Shown: in pieces, positions 1 through 10,788 of the stretch
How the letters are laid out: each line of letters opens with the position of its first letter
How positions within the stretch are numbered: position 1 is the first letter of the stretch
The notes under the pieces: generated by a model
Databases searched by the model: none
What the model was told of the DNA's origin: nothing
What the model saw: the letters and a program-made list of their open reading frames with translations, nothing else
Origin: Garcia nutans
Taxonomy: Eukaryota > Streptophyta > Magnoliopsida > Malpighiales > Euphorbiaceae
Length of the DNA: 64,000 bases
Direction: 5' to 3'
Assembly: GCA_947685225.1 (NCBI GenBank)
Contig: CANTUV010000031.1
Location: 71,095,001 to 71,159,000 of the forward strand
Program-made: the position numbers and the translations under genes

Positions 1-200
1 TCAACCTCTCACGCTTGTTTCTTCTTCTTCTTCTCTCGCAGTCTCAGCAAGGCAACAAGCAGGGGGTTGAGGGGGGCGGAGCCCTCCCGTTCTCTCTGCA
101 ACACTCACCACCAGAGGCGCAGACCCCCTATATATTAGTTCTGTGCCGCCGGCGAGGGGGGGTCGTCAGCCCCCACATGACCTCCCCAGCTTCGCCTCTG
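1..200. mobile_element. 3' part of a GC-rich hAT-type MITE, cut by the window edge
   Basis: The right end reads CTTCGCCTCTG. Its reverse complement, CAGAGGCGAAG, matches the terminal inverted repeat of the complete copy at 2958-3129. Both copies share an internal block around GGGGGGTCGTCA followed by CCCCCAC, here at 156-177. The CAGNG terminus is typical of hAT elements. The expected 8-bp target duplication would be GTAACATA at 201-208, but the left end lies outside the window and cannot be checked. No coding capacity is seen; the short open frame here is fortuitous. Confidence 0.55.
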
Positions 201-569
201 GTAACATATACGTACAACGCACTCATTGTGTCTATCTCCACTAAAATCTATGTACAGCACATATAACATAAATAGTTTTTTCACAAAACTCATTAAGCCA
301 CTGAACGTAAAATAATTTACATATAAATTAATTTAGTTGATATTTTTGCATGTCCACTAACTGCAATAATTTTTTTAAAATTCATTTTTATTATTTAAGC
401 ATAATATTATAAAAAATATAAGATAATATAATATTAACAAAAAAAATTAATTACTAAAAATATAAAATATTTAAATTAAAAAAAGTTTTATGAAAAATCA
501 TGAAAATTTTTTTCTATTTAATTAGCAAATGTGCTTAATTAATTAATTTTTTTTGTCTTATTATCTATT

Positions 570-1935
570 GCTCATTAATTATAATGAGATATATGCTACA
601 TATGTATAGTTGTATGTAATATATAACCACATATTCACTGACATATAATCATATATATTAATATATACTGATATTTTTTTATTATTTATATATAATATAT
701 ATCGACATATAATATACTATTATTCTTTTAAATTTTAATATGTATACGTCGTTATATATAATATATACTCACATATATTATTATTATTTTTAAATTTAAC
801 ACATTTATCTAGTTATATGTAATATATACCTACATATAACTTAATATATATCTAATTATATTTAATATATATCCACATATAATAAATATATATTTACATA
901 TATTTAATTATATGTAACACATATAACTAAACATATACACATATGTATTTAGTTATATGTGATATATAGTCACATATAATTAAATATATACTTACATATA
1001 ACTAAATTTATATCCACATATATATAATTATATGTAATATATATCCATATATAACTAAATATATACCCATACATATTTAGTTAAATGCGATATATATCGA
1101 CATATACTGTTATTCATTAGTTAAAATATATGCAATATATACTAATATATGCCCACATATATAATATATATTGTTATTCTTTTGCAATATATACTCACAT
1201 ATATCTAGTTATATGTAACATATATTAACATATATCTATATATATGTAACATATATATATCTAGTTATATGTAACTACCAACATATATCTACATATACTG
1301 ATGTATATTATTATTATTTAGTTAAAATATATGTATTATATACTGACATATACTAATATAGCCCAATATATATTAATATATATCGATATATAACAAAATA
1401 TATATAACTTTTATATTATTATTTTTTTTAATTTTAATAATCATATGTTGTTATGCGTAACATATATCGACATATACCGATATATACCAATATATACTAT
1501 TAAAAATATATGAAACATATACCGATATATATCAACATATATCAATATATATAATTAAAAAATATATAACATATACCGATATACATCGATATATACCATC
1601 AAAATTTATGTAATATATACCGACATATATCAACATATGCTAACATATATCAACATATACTAATATATATCAACATATCGACATATAAAAATTATTTAAA
1701 AATAATTTTTAATATAAAATTATAAAAATTTTATTTTATATATAATATATACTAACATATATTAACATATACCGATATACATTAAAATATGCAAATATAT
1801 ACTATTAAAATATATGTAATATATATCGATATATATATATATATATATCTACATATATAAATATGTATAGACATATATCAACATATACCAATATATATCG
1901 TTAAAATATATGTAACATATATCGACATATATAAC
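570..1935. repeat. Long ACATATA/ATATATC-rich degenerate simple-sequence tract
   Basis: About 1.4 kb consists almost only of variants of short words such as ACATATAC, CGACATATA, CAACATATA and TTAGTTATATGTAA. There is no fixed period and no open frame. It reads like an expanded, heavily mutated AT minisatellite. The flanks (270-570 and 1936-2400) are also AT-rich and show nothing else recognisable. Confidence 0.7.
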
Positions 1936-2429
1936 TATTAATTTTTTTTACATTGGTTATCAAGGAAATAAGATTAATTTATTTTAATTGGTTAAAAAAG
2001 AACTCAAAATTTAAATTAATTAATAGAGTCAAGAGATGCATTACCTTTATATTAATATGTTTGGATAATATGAGTATGCTCTTATTATAAATAAATCGTA
2101 TTCTGGGTATTAAAATTTAATTGAAAGATGTGTGACTTTGTTTCAATTATAGTATTAATTTCACATTTAAGCACCCAAACATTACCAGCTGTGTATTACA
2201 TAGTCTTTCGGTTTAGCTGAGAAAATATGTTTTTGTCAAGGTTCATTGGCAGGACATGTACATTAATTAAAGGCTTCTAATGCTCAAGTATTAAAAAAAA
2301 GTTGTATTATCTAATCGAATCATTGAACATTGGACGATATATTTTTGTATTTATCTCATTTGAAAATATTTATGATTACCATATAATAAAGATGCACTAG
2401 TGCTATTATTCTATAATTTTTTTTGTGGT

Positions 2430-2900
2430 CAATAAAGTAGCAGAATTTTTATTCCCAAGTGTAAAAGGTGATACAAAATGGCTGTACAAATCAACCTATG
2501 TACTTAAAACAAAAGCCAAAAAATTTCAGTATGCCTCTTAAATCTTAATGGCCTGCACCGGAGGAACAAAGCATCCTGCACTACACAGGAAACAAAAAAT
2601 CAAAATTAGCAGTAGTGATTTTGAAGAAAAACAACCACTCTTTGCCCCCGCCTCCATGGGGAAAAGACACTATAAACCCAAGATTTGGAGAAAAATTGCC
2701 ATAATCAATCAAGAACTTGAACTGAGTCTTGTGGATAATTTGATGTACAAGCAGCGTCATTTATTGGTTAAATAGATATGCAAATGCATGTTAGAACCAT
2801 AAGTGAAGAGAGAACAAATCAAACTACCAACGAAGAACTCAAAATTCAAATTCAAACTCCCACAATCAAACGCTCCCTGTCCCAATAGCCTCAGAGCTCT
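2430..2900 (-). other. Gene-like fragment, unidentified (possible exon and UTR)
   Basis: This stretch is less AT-rich than its surroundings. On the minus strand a pyrimidine tract ending in TTTCCTGTGTAG (near 2591) looks like a 3' splice site. It is followed by a short open stretch that stops after about 25 codons. No protein family is recognised. It could be the degraded end of a host gene or a captured fragment. The complete MITE at 2958 sits immediately beside it. Confidence 0.2.
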
Positions 2901-2957
2901 GCAAACCAAAATAATAATAATAAAAAAAAGATAAAAAGCAAATCAGATACCCACGTA

Positions 2958-3129
2958 TAGTGGCGGAGCCAGCTGGAACGGGTGGGGGGGGGGGGGGGGG
3001 GGGGGCTTGAGGCACAGAGCCTTCACCTTCGTTGCTCCGGCGGCCAAAAAAGCCCCCTTACAAATACACGTCCGGCGGCCGGCAGGGGGGTCGTCAACCC
3101 CCACGCGACCCCACCTGCCTCCGCCTCTG
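2958..3129. mobile_element. Complete hAT-type MITE with 8-bp target duplication
   Basis: The left end TAGTGGCGGAGCCAG and the reverse complement of the right end, CAGAGGCGGAGGCAG, form terminal inverted repeats. The 8-mer CCCACGTA occurs on both sides (2950-2957 and 3130-3137). An 8-bp duplication together with a YAGNG terminus is the hAT signature. The 172-bp element is GC-rich and non-coding and contains an uninterrupted run of 22 G at 2984-3005. It shares its right half with the partial copy at 1-200. Confidence 0.8.
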
Positions 3130-3211
3130 CCCACGTAGGTCAAAATAAAAATTCTAGAAGAACCTGGTGGTGCTCGACTTTAGAGGCAGTGTTGTCCCAG
3201 GTGAGCAATTG

Positions 3212-3502
3212 AAGGGGACTCTTAGCACAACGGTAAGTGTTGTCGCCGTGTGATTTGATGTCTCGAATTCGAGTCTTGAAAATGGTCTCTTGTAATTATA
3301 AGGAAAGGCCGTATACAAAGACCAAATGAATTCGATCATTCTCCAGATTTTGCGCATAGCGGGAGTATTTGTGTACCAAACTGCCTTTTATTATCTCAGG
3401 TGTGATATTATCTTCAACAAAGATCCAATAAATCCGATTCTTTTTCAGATTTTGCGTATAGCGGGAGCATTTATGCACCAGACTGTCCTTTATTATCTCA
3501 GG
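3212..3502 (+). mobile_element. tRNA-derived SINE (Au-like) with tandemly duplicated 3' half
   Basis: The 5' part carries pol III promoter-like boxes: an A box around TTAGCACAACGGTAAG (3222-3237) and a B box GAATTCGAGTC (3265-3275). It is followed by GGTCTCTTG, AAGGCCGTATACAA and TTGCGCATAGCGGGAG, an order I recognise from the plant Au SINE family. The 3' segment (CAGATTTTGCGCATAGCGGGAG to TTATTATCTCAGG) is present twice, at 3344 and 3446, an offset of 102 bp. No clear target duplication was found. Confidence 0.6.
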
Positions 3503-4095
3503 TATGATAGTAGAGAGAGGCACAATAGCAATGGCTTCCTGCTCTGATTTGTAGTTATCACTTCCATTTTGCGTCATTGGTTGATTGATTAATAATCGCA
3601 ATCACAAGTTGAAGGATAATGCTTCGATTGGGGTATGAGAGTAGCAGTATATATTGAAATATTGTTTTACAATAGCAAAAGATCGCGATCAAGTTTAATG
3701 ATGCCACATTGGCGAATAGCGAAAGCAATAATGAGATGAGAAAGAAAAAAAAAATTGACGGGAAAGAGAAAGAGGAAGAAGAAAGGGAAGAAAAAAATTG
3801 ATCGTATTTTCGAGAATAAAAAGTTGATTAATAGTAAAAATGAAAAATGAAAAAGTTAGAAATAAAAAAAAGTTATCATTAGTAAAAATAAAAAAAAGAC
3901 TTAAAAATTAGTAAATGATGTAATTTTCTCTTAAACAAATTGTAACTCTACATTTTATTTAATTGCATTTTTTATAATCATAAAATAATTGATGGTAAAA
4001 CTTAAAATTTTTGTTCAATTTTATAATGGTATTACATGCACATGACTTTGAAACATTAATAATTTACTACTTAAAAGAACTATTAGTGGTTCATT

Positions 4096-4850
4096 ATATA
4101 TATATATATATATAAACAACACTATTCAATAATTATAATAAGTAGTATATTATATTAATATAATTATTCATCACTTGTTATAAATTAAGTCTAATTTCAA
4201 ATTATTTAATATTTGTAAACTATGAAACACTAATTTAATATATTAAAATCTATTAAGTAGTTACTAAATATACTTAATATAGTATAAGAAGTTATATCTA
4301 ATATAAAACAATTTAAAAATAATATATGACCATATATTAGTAAAAATTATTATATAAAAAAGTGCAATATAAAAAAAATTATTCATATATAACTTGTCAT
4401 ATATATGAATGTCAAATTATATTAATATTGTAACTTGAAATATAATCTAACTAATTTGCTTCTATTAAAATCCAACTCCTTATATGTACTCATCAAATAT
4501 ATGTCATCTATTATCTATCATATAATGTATTGTTATAATGACCCCGGACCCCTCAGCAATATAAAACACTTGAGAGTATTTTATTTTAAAAAAGTTGGGT
4601 GGTTGTGTTTATAGGCATGCAAAGAAGGCATATAAATTTATATATATAAATATATATAAATTCATATATAAATATAAAATATATATATATAAATGAATGT
4701 TTGTATATATAATTTAAATGAATTATATATATAATATATATATATATATAAATTCATATATAAATATAAAATTCATATATATAAATGAATGTGTGTATAT
4801 ATATAATTATATATATAATTTAAATAAATTATATATATATGAATTTAAAT
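4096..4850. repeat. AT-rich stretch with (AT)n tracts and a local duplication
   Basis: A pure AT run lies near 4096-4115. At about 4625-4850 two diverged copies of a roughly 100-bp AT-rich unit follow each other; each contains ATAAATTCATATATAAATATAAAAT and AATGAATGT..GTATATATAATT. No coding potential or element ends are seen. Confidence 0.5.
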
Positions 4851-5287
4851 GAATTTTATTTTAATTCATAAAATTTTTACATGGAGAAAAATATTTTTTT
4901 AAAAAAATTAAAAATGAAGCTATTATTGAATGTTTTCAAAATATGTAAAGTGGTATGATATAATTACCATCTCTTAGGCATAATTAATCTAATAACACAA
5001 ATTAAATATTTAACTTCTATAATATTAAATGTTTAATTTTATAGTAAACTCATTTATAATTTTTCTATGAAAATTTAGCCTCTTTTAATAAATTTCTAGT
5101 TCTGCCACGATAAAAGTAATAAGAAATGATAAAATTGAGATATTTGACTTTAAGCAAGTTCAATTATTATATTATAAATTTACATTATATTATAAAATAT
5201 GAGTATATGAGTTTATACATGAATAGTTTTCTTTTTTTACTTTTTTTAGCAAAATAAATATATAACTTATTATATCATATTATATTA

Positions 5288-5564
5288 CTTTCCCATCCTA
5301 TTTTTATAGTCCATTATACCATTTTTTAATGTCCTAAATTATAGTCCACTTGCCATAAATAAAGTATTTATTTTACTATTATACCCTCATTTAATACACA
5401 TTTTCCCACAACAATTACAAATAACATTAAAAATGGTTTGAAAAATGCATTATATTTAATGAGGGTATACTAGAAAAAAATTAATTCTTAACTAACTTAA
5501 CCATATTTTATTAATATGTGTGTAAATAGCTACTGGACTATAAAAATAGGATGAAAGGATTGAT
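5288..5564 (-). mobile_element. Stowaway-type MITE (Tc1/mariner), first copy
   Basis: The left end CTTTCCCATCCTATTTTTAT and the right end (reverse complement of ATAAAAATAGGATGAAAGG) form inverted repeats related to the Stowaway terminus CTCCCTCC. The ends abut TA dinucleotides. It aligns along its length, in inverted orientation, with the copy at 34017-34292; both share TACCCTCATTTAATACAC and TAGTCCA blocks. It is non-coding and its outer bases are eroded, so the ends are accurate only to a few bases. Confidence 0.7.
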
Positions 5565-5954
5565 TAAAACGATGCAATATTGAATACTTAAGGGATATTC
5601 TAGAATATATGCAAATTGGAAATGCAGAGTTAGAGATCATCATTCATCACATTTTCAGATGCAAAAAGTCTCACTTTTCAACTTCCTTCCTTTCTAGTCT
5701 AGATTCCCCAATTTGAAATTCTAAAAATTAAAATCAAGCTCATCAATTCTTCATGACTTGGAAGTATCAATTTTTGTTCAATCTTCATTTTTCAAGTTTG
5801 TTTTTTTATATCTAATGTGATTAATTAAATTAATTTTTTCCTTTTGTATAGAAAATGAGTTCATATTCCAGTAGATTATTTTCAAAACCACCTACATAAA
5901 ATATTTCACAATTAGTTAAAAATTAGGGATTTTTCATAATTCAAGCTTGAAACA

Positions 5955-6538
5955 AAGTGGCAAAAAACATCTTTCAATGTTTGACAACATTTTGGACAAC
6001 TTATTGGTGATGATAAAGATGAAGCAAAAGCTAAATGTAAATATTGTCACTCAATCTTCATTGTCGCACCAAAGAATGGGACTTCTCACTTGAAGAATCA
6101 TATAGATAAATGTCCTAAATATGTGAATGATGACATTAAATAGTTTATGTTGGCAACTAAACCTGGTTTAGGGGGGGTAGTTCTGCAAAAACCTAAAAAT
6201 TTGATGAAAATGAACTTCATTATTTCATCAGTTTATATGTAGTCTAGGGAACTCATGCATTTAATATAGTAGACGAAAAATGCTTTAGGCACATGATAAG
6301 AAAATCTTGCTCTCAATTCAATCCATATAGTAGGCAAATACTTAAAAAGGGAGATTTTCGCATTATATGTAAAGAAAGAGGTAATGTCAAGGACACTTCA
6401 ATAAAAATTCATGGAAAAATTTGTTTAATAACTGATAATTAGAAATAACATACCGAAGAAGAGCACATTTGTATTACTACTCATTTTGTTGATTCTAATT
6501 GGAAATTAAATAAAAGAATACTATGTTTTAGAGTCCTT
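5955..6538 (+). pseudogene. hAT transposase, 5' half (BED zinc finger), broken by a Copia insertion
   Basis: Conceptual translation shows a BED-type zinc finger: a pattern like VWQHF at 5976-5992 with the tryptophan codon now a stop, then KCKYCH (C-x2-C at 6036-6047) and NGTSHLKNHIDKC at about 6075-6113. Farther on come GKICLITDN and ITTHFVDSNWKLNKRILCFRVL, the segment of plant hAT transposases that precedes the first catalytic region. Several stops and frameshifts make it non-functional. It ends exactly at the target duplication of the Copia element, and the rest of the same gene resumes at 23651, 17 kb away. Confidence 0.8.
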
Positions 6539-6712
6539 TAAAAATGGGTGATATTCAGATACCTCAAAATGAGGTACACCATATCTATATATAGTGATTT
6601 ACATAATTATCCAATACGATATAGTTGTGATAAGATATATATTACACTTGTGATAAGAGACATACACCAAGAGTTATATAGAACATAAAATACTTTTATC
6701 TATATTCCATTA
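6539..6712 (-). mobile_element. 3' LTR of the nested Copia element
   Basis: This 174-bp segment is nearly repeated at 23476-23645. Both start on the plus strand with T-AAAATG-GTGATATTCAGATA and end with CTATATTCCATTA. The 5-mer TCCTT flanks the pair on the outside (6534-6538 and 23646-23650), the 5-bp duplication expected of LTR elements. The minus-strand purine run TTGAAGGGAGG next to it (6713-6724) is the polypurine tract, which places this LTR at the 3' end. The LTR ends are not a clean TG..CA, probably through mutation. Confidence 0.75.
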
Positions 6713-6813
6713 CCTCCCTTCAAGCTGGGCATGGATAGTGATGCCCAAATTGTTTCTCAACTTACAAAAAGTAATAGTTAAAAGACTTTTGGTAAAAATG
6801 TCTGCAAGCTGAC
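6713..6813 (-). pseudogene. Copia polyprotein, last residues of RNase H plus 3' UTR
   Basis: Read on the minus strand, 6813-6785 gives QLADIFTKS, the conserved end of Copia RNase H domains (the ADIFTK motif). A short tail and the polypurine tract lead to the 3' LTR. The rest of pol is absent; the LINE's poly(A) end lies directly against this fragment, so the coding region was cut there. Confidence 0.7.
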
Positions 6814-9690
6814 TTTTTTCTTTCTTTTTTTGGTACAAGCAGAGAAACAAAAGAGGAGAACAATTATATTACTAATTTCCTTTCAAATGAAACTCCTATT
6901 ATATCTTCCTCTAGTATGTTTGCCACCATCTCAAGAACCGTCATATGGTACTGGAATCCTAAAGGTTGGAAAATAGTCAAATTAGCTAATGCATCTGCAG
7001 CTCTGTTACCTTCTCTATGAATATGTTTTACAATAACCTCCCACCTTCTGTTAATCAAACTTGCTAAAATGCACATATTTGCAGGACATATGTCTTCTCC
7101 ACTATGCTTAGTCATCATTTGCACTACAACTAAATTGTCTAATTCTAAGATTACCTTTCTATATCCCAAGTTCAATTCCAAGCTAAGTCCATCGACTGCA
7201 CCTCAAACTCAGCATCCATTACTGTGCAACTGCCCAAATTCCTTAAAAAGCCTGCCAACCATGAACCACTGTGATCTCTTATCACACTGCCTGAGGATGC
7301 TGGACCATTAATTCCTTTTAGAGCCCCATCACTATTAACCTTTATCCAACTTGCTGGAGTTGGATCCCAACCAACTAGTGCCCATTCCTTCTATTATATT
7401 AAACTACTGCTAATATCCCTTTCTCCTCTTGTAGTAAGGAAATCCTCCAGCATCAGCATGCTCATCACCAGGATGCTCTCCTTCTTCACAAAGTTATTAT
7501 CAAACAGTTGCTTATTTTGATGAAGCCAAATGTTCCTACAAGTGATGGCAAAGAGAGTTGACCATAATTCAATGTCTTTGCCAATCTCATCTGCTTTTTT
7601 TAGATTCAATTCAAACCATCTGTCTAAGTCCATTCCCAAGAATTGATCCATGTAACCTACTTTAATAAAAGCTACTCCACACTGCAATGACTTTTGGGCA
7701 TTTTCTGATTACATGATCAACATCCTCACTTTGTTCCCTACACCATGTACACTTGTCATCTATCGTCAAGTTTCTCCTTTTTCTTTCATAATTCGTAAGC
7801 ACCTTTTTATGCAGAAGTAGCCATAAAAACATATTTACTCTATGGGGTCCTTAAACTTCCCAAATCCACTTCCATTTACTGTCCCTATTTCTCCAATGCC
7901 TACCTATTTGCATGCTGTAGGCTGACTTAACCGAGAAATGGCCATTGTTAGACCAGCTCCAAGTGATGCAATTCTCCCTTAAGTCATCGTTATGAGTATG
8001 TGTTGCAGCAATGTGTAAGAGTACTAGCAGAGGCAATAAATTGCTAAAAGCCTCCCACTTCCATTCTCCATTATCCATGACCATATCACGGATTGGAATT
8101 GCACCATTTTGGAATCATGCTAATATCCTAACACACTCTATTCAAATGTCCTACTCCTTTAAGCCAGTTGTCCTTTCAGAAGTCCACCGTGTTGTCATCT
8201 CCTATGATCCAACATATGCCATTTTTGATGTCTTCCCAAATATTACAAATACCTCTCCACAGTCTTGAGCCATTGCCTTTTTGAAGAGATTGAGGAATAC
8301 CATTTTTCCATTTATATTTGCTTTTGAGAACTCTAACACAGATCTTGTTCACATTTGTTGACAGTTGATACCCTATTTTCATCAGAAAGGCTTTATTATG
8401 GGTTTCTACTTTCTTTATTCCCAAACTACCATATTCAGTTGGATGACAGACACCATCCCAATTAACTAGATTAATGCTTCTCTTGTTATTGTTACCTCCC
8501 CATATGAACTTCCTAACAATCCCCTCAATCTCCTTTCAAATTATTTTTGGAAGATAGGTGGACCGCATGACATACATTGGAATAGCCGATAACACCGATT
8601 TAGCTAGAGTAACTCGTCCAGCTAATGATTACATTTTTGCCCCCCAGCCTAACAGTTTATTCTTAATTTTGTTAGTTATATAGTTGTACGTCCCTTTTGT
8701 TACACGACCATGGAGAAAAGGCATACCGAGATACCTACCAAGGCTACCCACCTGTTTGAATCCTATCCTTCCACTTATACGTTTGGCTTCTTCTTGCAAG
8801 ATATTTTTGGAGAAGAACATTTATGTTTTACTGACATTCACTTTATGTCCAGGACACATACAAAACTCCTCAAAAATTTTCTTCATCAGTGATATTTGAT
8901 TAATAGATGCTTCAGCAAACAAAATCAAGTCACTGGAAAAAAAATAATGGGACAGGGGAGGGCCGTCCTTAGAAAGAAAAATAGGATTCCATCTCTTAGA
9001 TCTCACCTCATCTTCAATAGCTTGAGATAATTGTTGTATACAAAGAACAAATATATAAGGAGATAGAGGATGTCCTTGTCTAATTCCTCTCCATGGTTTG
9101 ATCTCTTGTGACAGGTTTCCATTCCACATAAGCTACATCTTAGAGCTTGAAATGCATTTCATGATTGTCAACCTAAGGATGTTCAGAATACCAATATATT
9201 GAGAGTACCTTTAATAAAATCCCAGTCCAACCTATCATATGCTTTTTTCAAATCAATTTTGATTGCCATCCATTTCTTCTTGCCACTCTTCTTCTGCATC
9301 GAATGAATAATTTCTTGAGATGATAATGTTATCTGTTATATTCCTACTCAGAACAAAGCTCACCTAATTTTGATGTACCCATTGTGGGAGATACGGTTTG
9401 AGATGATTGACAATCACCTTTGTAACAATTTTATATAGAATCAAGCATAGATTGATTAGTCAAAATTGGTTGATGGTCTCATGTTTGTTCGCTTTGTGAA
9501 TTAGCACTTGTAAGGTTTTGTTAAACAAACAATCAATATCACCACCCCTTAACACTACACGAATAAACCCACATACAAATGGTCTTACAATGTCCCAATT
9601 TTTCTGATAAAATTCTACATGCAGTCCATCGTAGGAGATAGTTTGAATAAGCATGCATATGAGATAGAAAGTATTTAAACTCAATGAGAC
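6814..9690 (-). pseudogene. 5'-truncated plant L1-type LINE (RT, zinc-binding region, RNase H)
   Basis: Read on the minus strand, several broken frames line up in the order of a plant LINE ORF2. DGLHVEFYQKNWDIV and NKTLQVLIHKA (9684-9460) precede GIRQGHPLSPYIFVLC (9129-9000) with FFSSDLILF where FADDLILF is usual. LGRYLGMPFLHGR (8820-8629) and the post-RT region (8424-7851) follow, then a C-terminal RNase H with LELDNLVVVQMM and HIHREGNRAADALAN (7181-6864). The run TTTTTTCTTTCTTTTTTT at 6814-6831 is the poly(A) tail on the opposite strand. The 5' half (endonuclease, ORF1) is missing, as in most LINE copies. Many stops and the changed RT motif make it inactive. No clear target duplication was found. 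Confidence 0.85.
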
Positions 9691-10685
9691 TTTTGGCTAA
9701 GTAATGTGTATGTGTCTATCTGAAGTGCAACAATTTTTGCTTAAATAGAAATGAATTCCCGAGTTTAGTACGGTAACTAGGGTTATCATGTTATAGATAT
9801 GTTAATTTGGAAAAATCAAGTCCTGAGGTACATTAACATTAATTTGGCAAAGCCAACATTTGATTTCAAAATCAAAATTCAAAAAATGTAAAAATATTTT
9901 TGTCACACAAAGCCTTCAAGTTAAGGGAAGTATGTTGAACCTCCAAAGGTCACATTGGGCAAAGAAAATGATTATTGGCAAGGTCATGAAGAATCTATCA
10001 ACTGACATGCTGAGACATAGTTTGAAATAGATGAATCCCTGACTCTGCTGCTTGGGGTCTCCATTATTCATATTTTCAACATCTTGAAGATAAAAGCCAT
10101 AAATGCAAAGCTTTCTATCATTCCCAATGCAAGACTTAAACGAGTGTTGAAAAGGAGTCAATGAGAATACTTCTGCTGATCACCTCGGTCTGTAAGTCAA
10201 TAAAACTGCTGTGAGTATTATCATGCATACATGAGCATATCACATCACACTTTCATGTCTTGTATTGTCTATTCTTTATTAAGGTGAATAGCAAACACTC
10301 TGTGAAGTAAACAATCAAAAGAAGATATCAAATTAGGGGGGCATAGAAAGCCCATTGCTTGAGAAAGTTCCAGTAATTTGCAAAGAGAAGAAATGCGTGC
10401 TTGTACGAAGAACTAAACAACAAAAACATCAATCAGAGCCCGCATAGAAAAATCATGGGTTTGGGCCTACACAGGGGGAAAAGTTTCTCCTTTTCAATTT
10501 TTTGAGTTTATATATAAAATATTTTCAAACTCACTTGCAAATATTTCGCCACACAAGGGGTAGGAGAAGATAGAGCCAACTAAAAATAGCTGAATTTTTA
10601 CAACAAACAAGAACAAAAGAATGGAACATGAGAACTCTCAAAAGAAGAAGATGCAAAAGACAAAAGATCAGTTTAGCTAAAAGAG
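9690..10685. other. No recognised gene; possible UTR of the Tat element, with an unidentified segment
   Basis: The region lies between the LINE and the first tandem array. The minus-strand stretch at 10161-9916 stays open for 81 codons and is less AT-rich, which could mean a captured host gene fragment, but I recognise no domain. The part from 10200 to 10685 is purine-rich and non-coding. It leads directly into the 41-bp array, so it is probably the internal 3' region of the Tat element. Confidence 0.3.
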
Positions 10686-10788
10686 CTGAAGCCAGGGTAA
10701 AGACCCGACCTCCAAAGGATGAAGATCCATTTTCAAGGGTGAAGACCCGATCTCAAAGGATGAAGATCCATTTTCAAGGGTGAAGACC
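10686..10788 (+). repeat. 41-bp tandem array, left part, of a Tat element 3' region
   Basis: The unit begins GACCCGATCTCAAAGGATGA and ends TCAAGGGTGAA; about two and a half units are present. The array stops at AGACC (10784-10788) where the Athila-like element begins. It resumes with AGACC at 17294, so it was one continuous array before the insertion. Confidence 0.8.

Noticed and set aside
112..200. A separate 89-bp element bounded by CAGAGGCG at 112 and CGCCTCTG at 200
   Set aside because: The flanking 8-mers (CTCACCAC and GTAACATA) do not match, and alignment with the complete copy shows that the homology extends left beyond 112.
2943..3212. Overlapping ORFs with polyglycine or polyproline
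   Set aside because: Products of the 22-G run in the hAT-type MITE.
3222..3275. A functional tRNA gene
   Set aside because: A and B boxes are present, but no cloverleaf can be formed and SINE body sequence follows.
6782..9697. AGACTTTTGG at 6784 and near 9688 as LINE target duplication
   Set aside because: The left copy is not next to the poly(A) tail and is part of the Copia RNase H coding sequence, so the match is probably chance.
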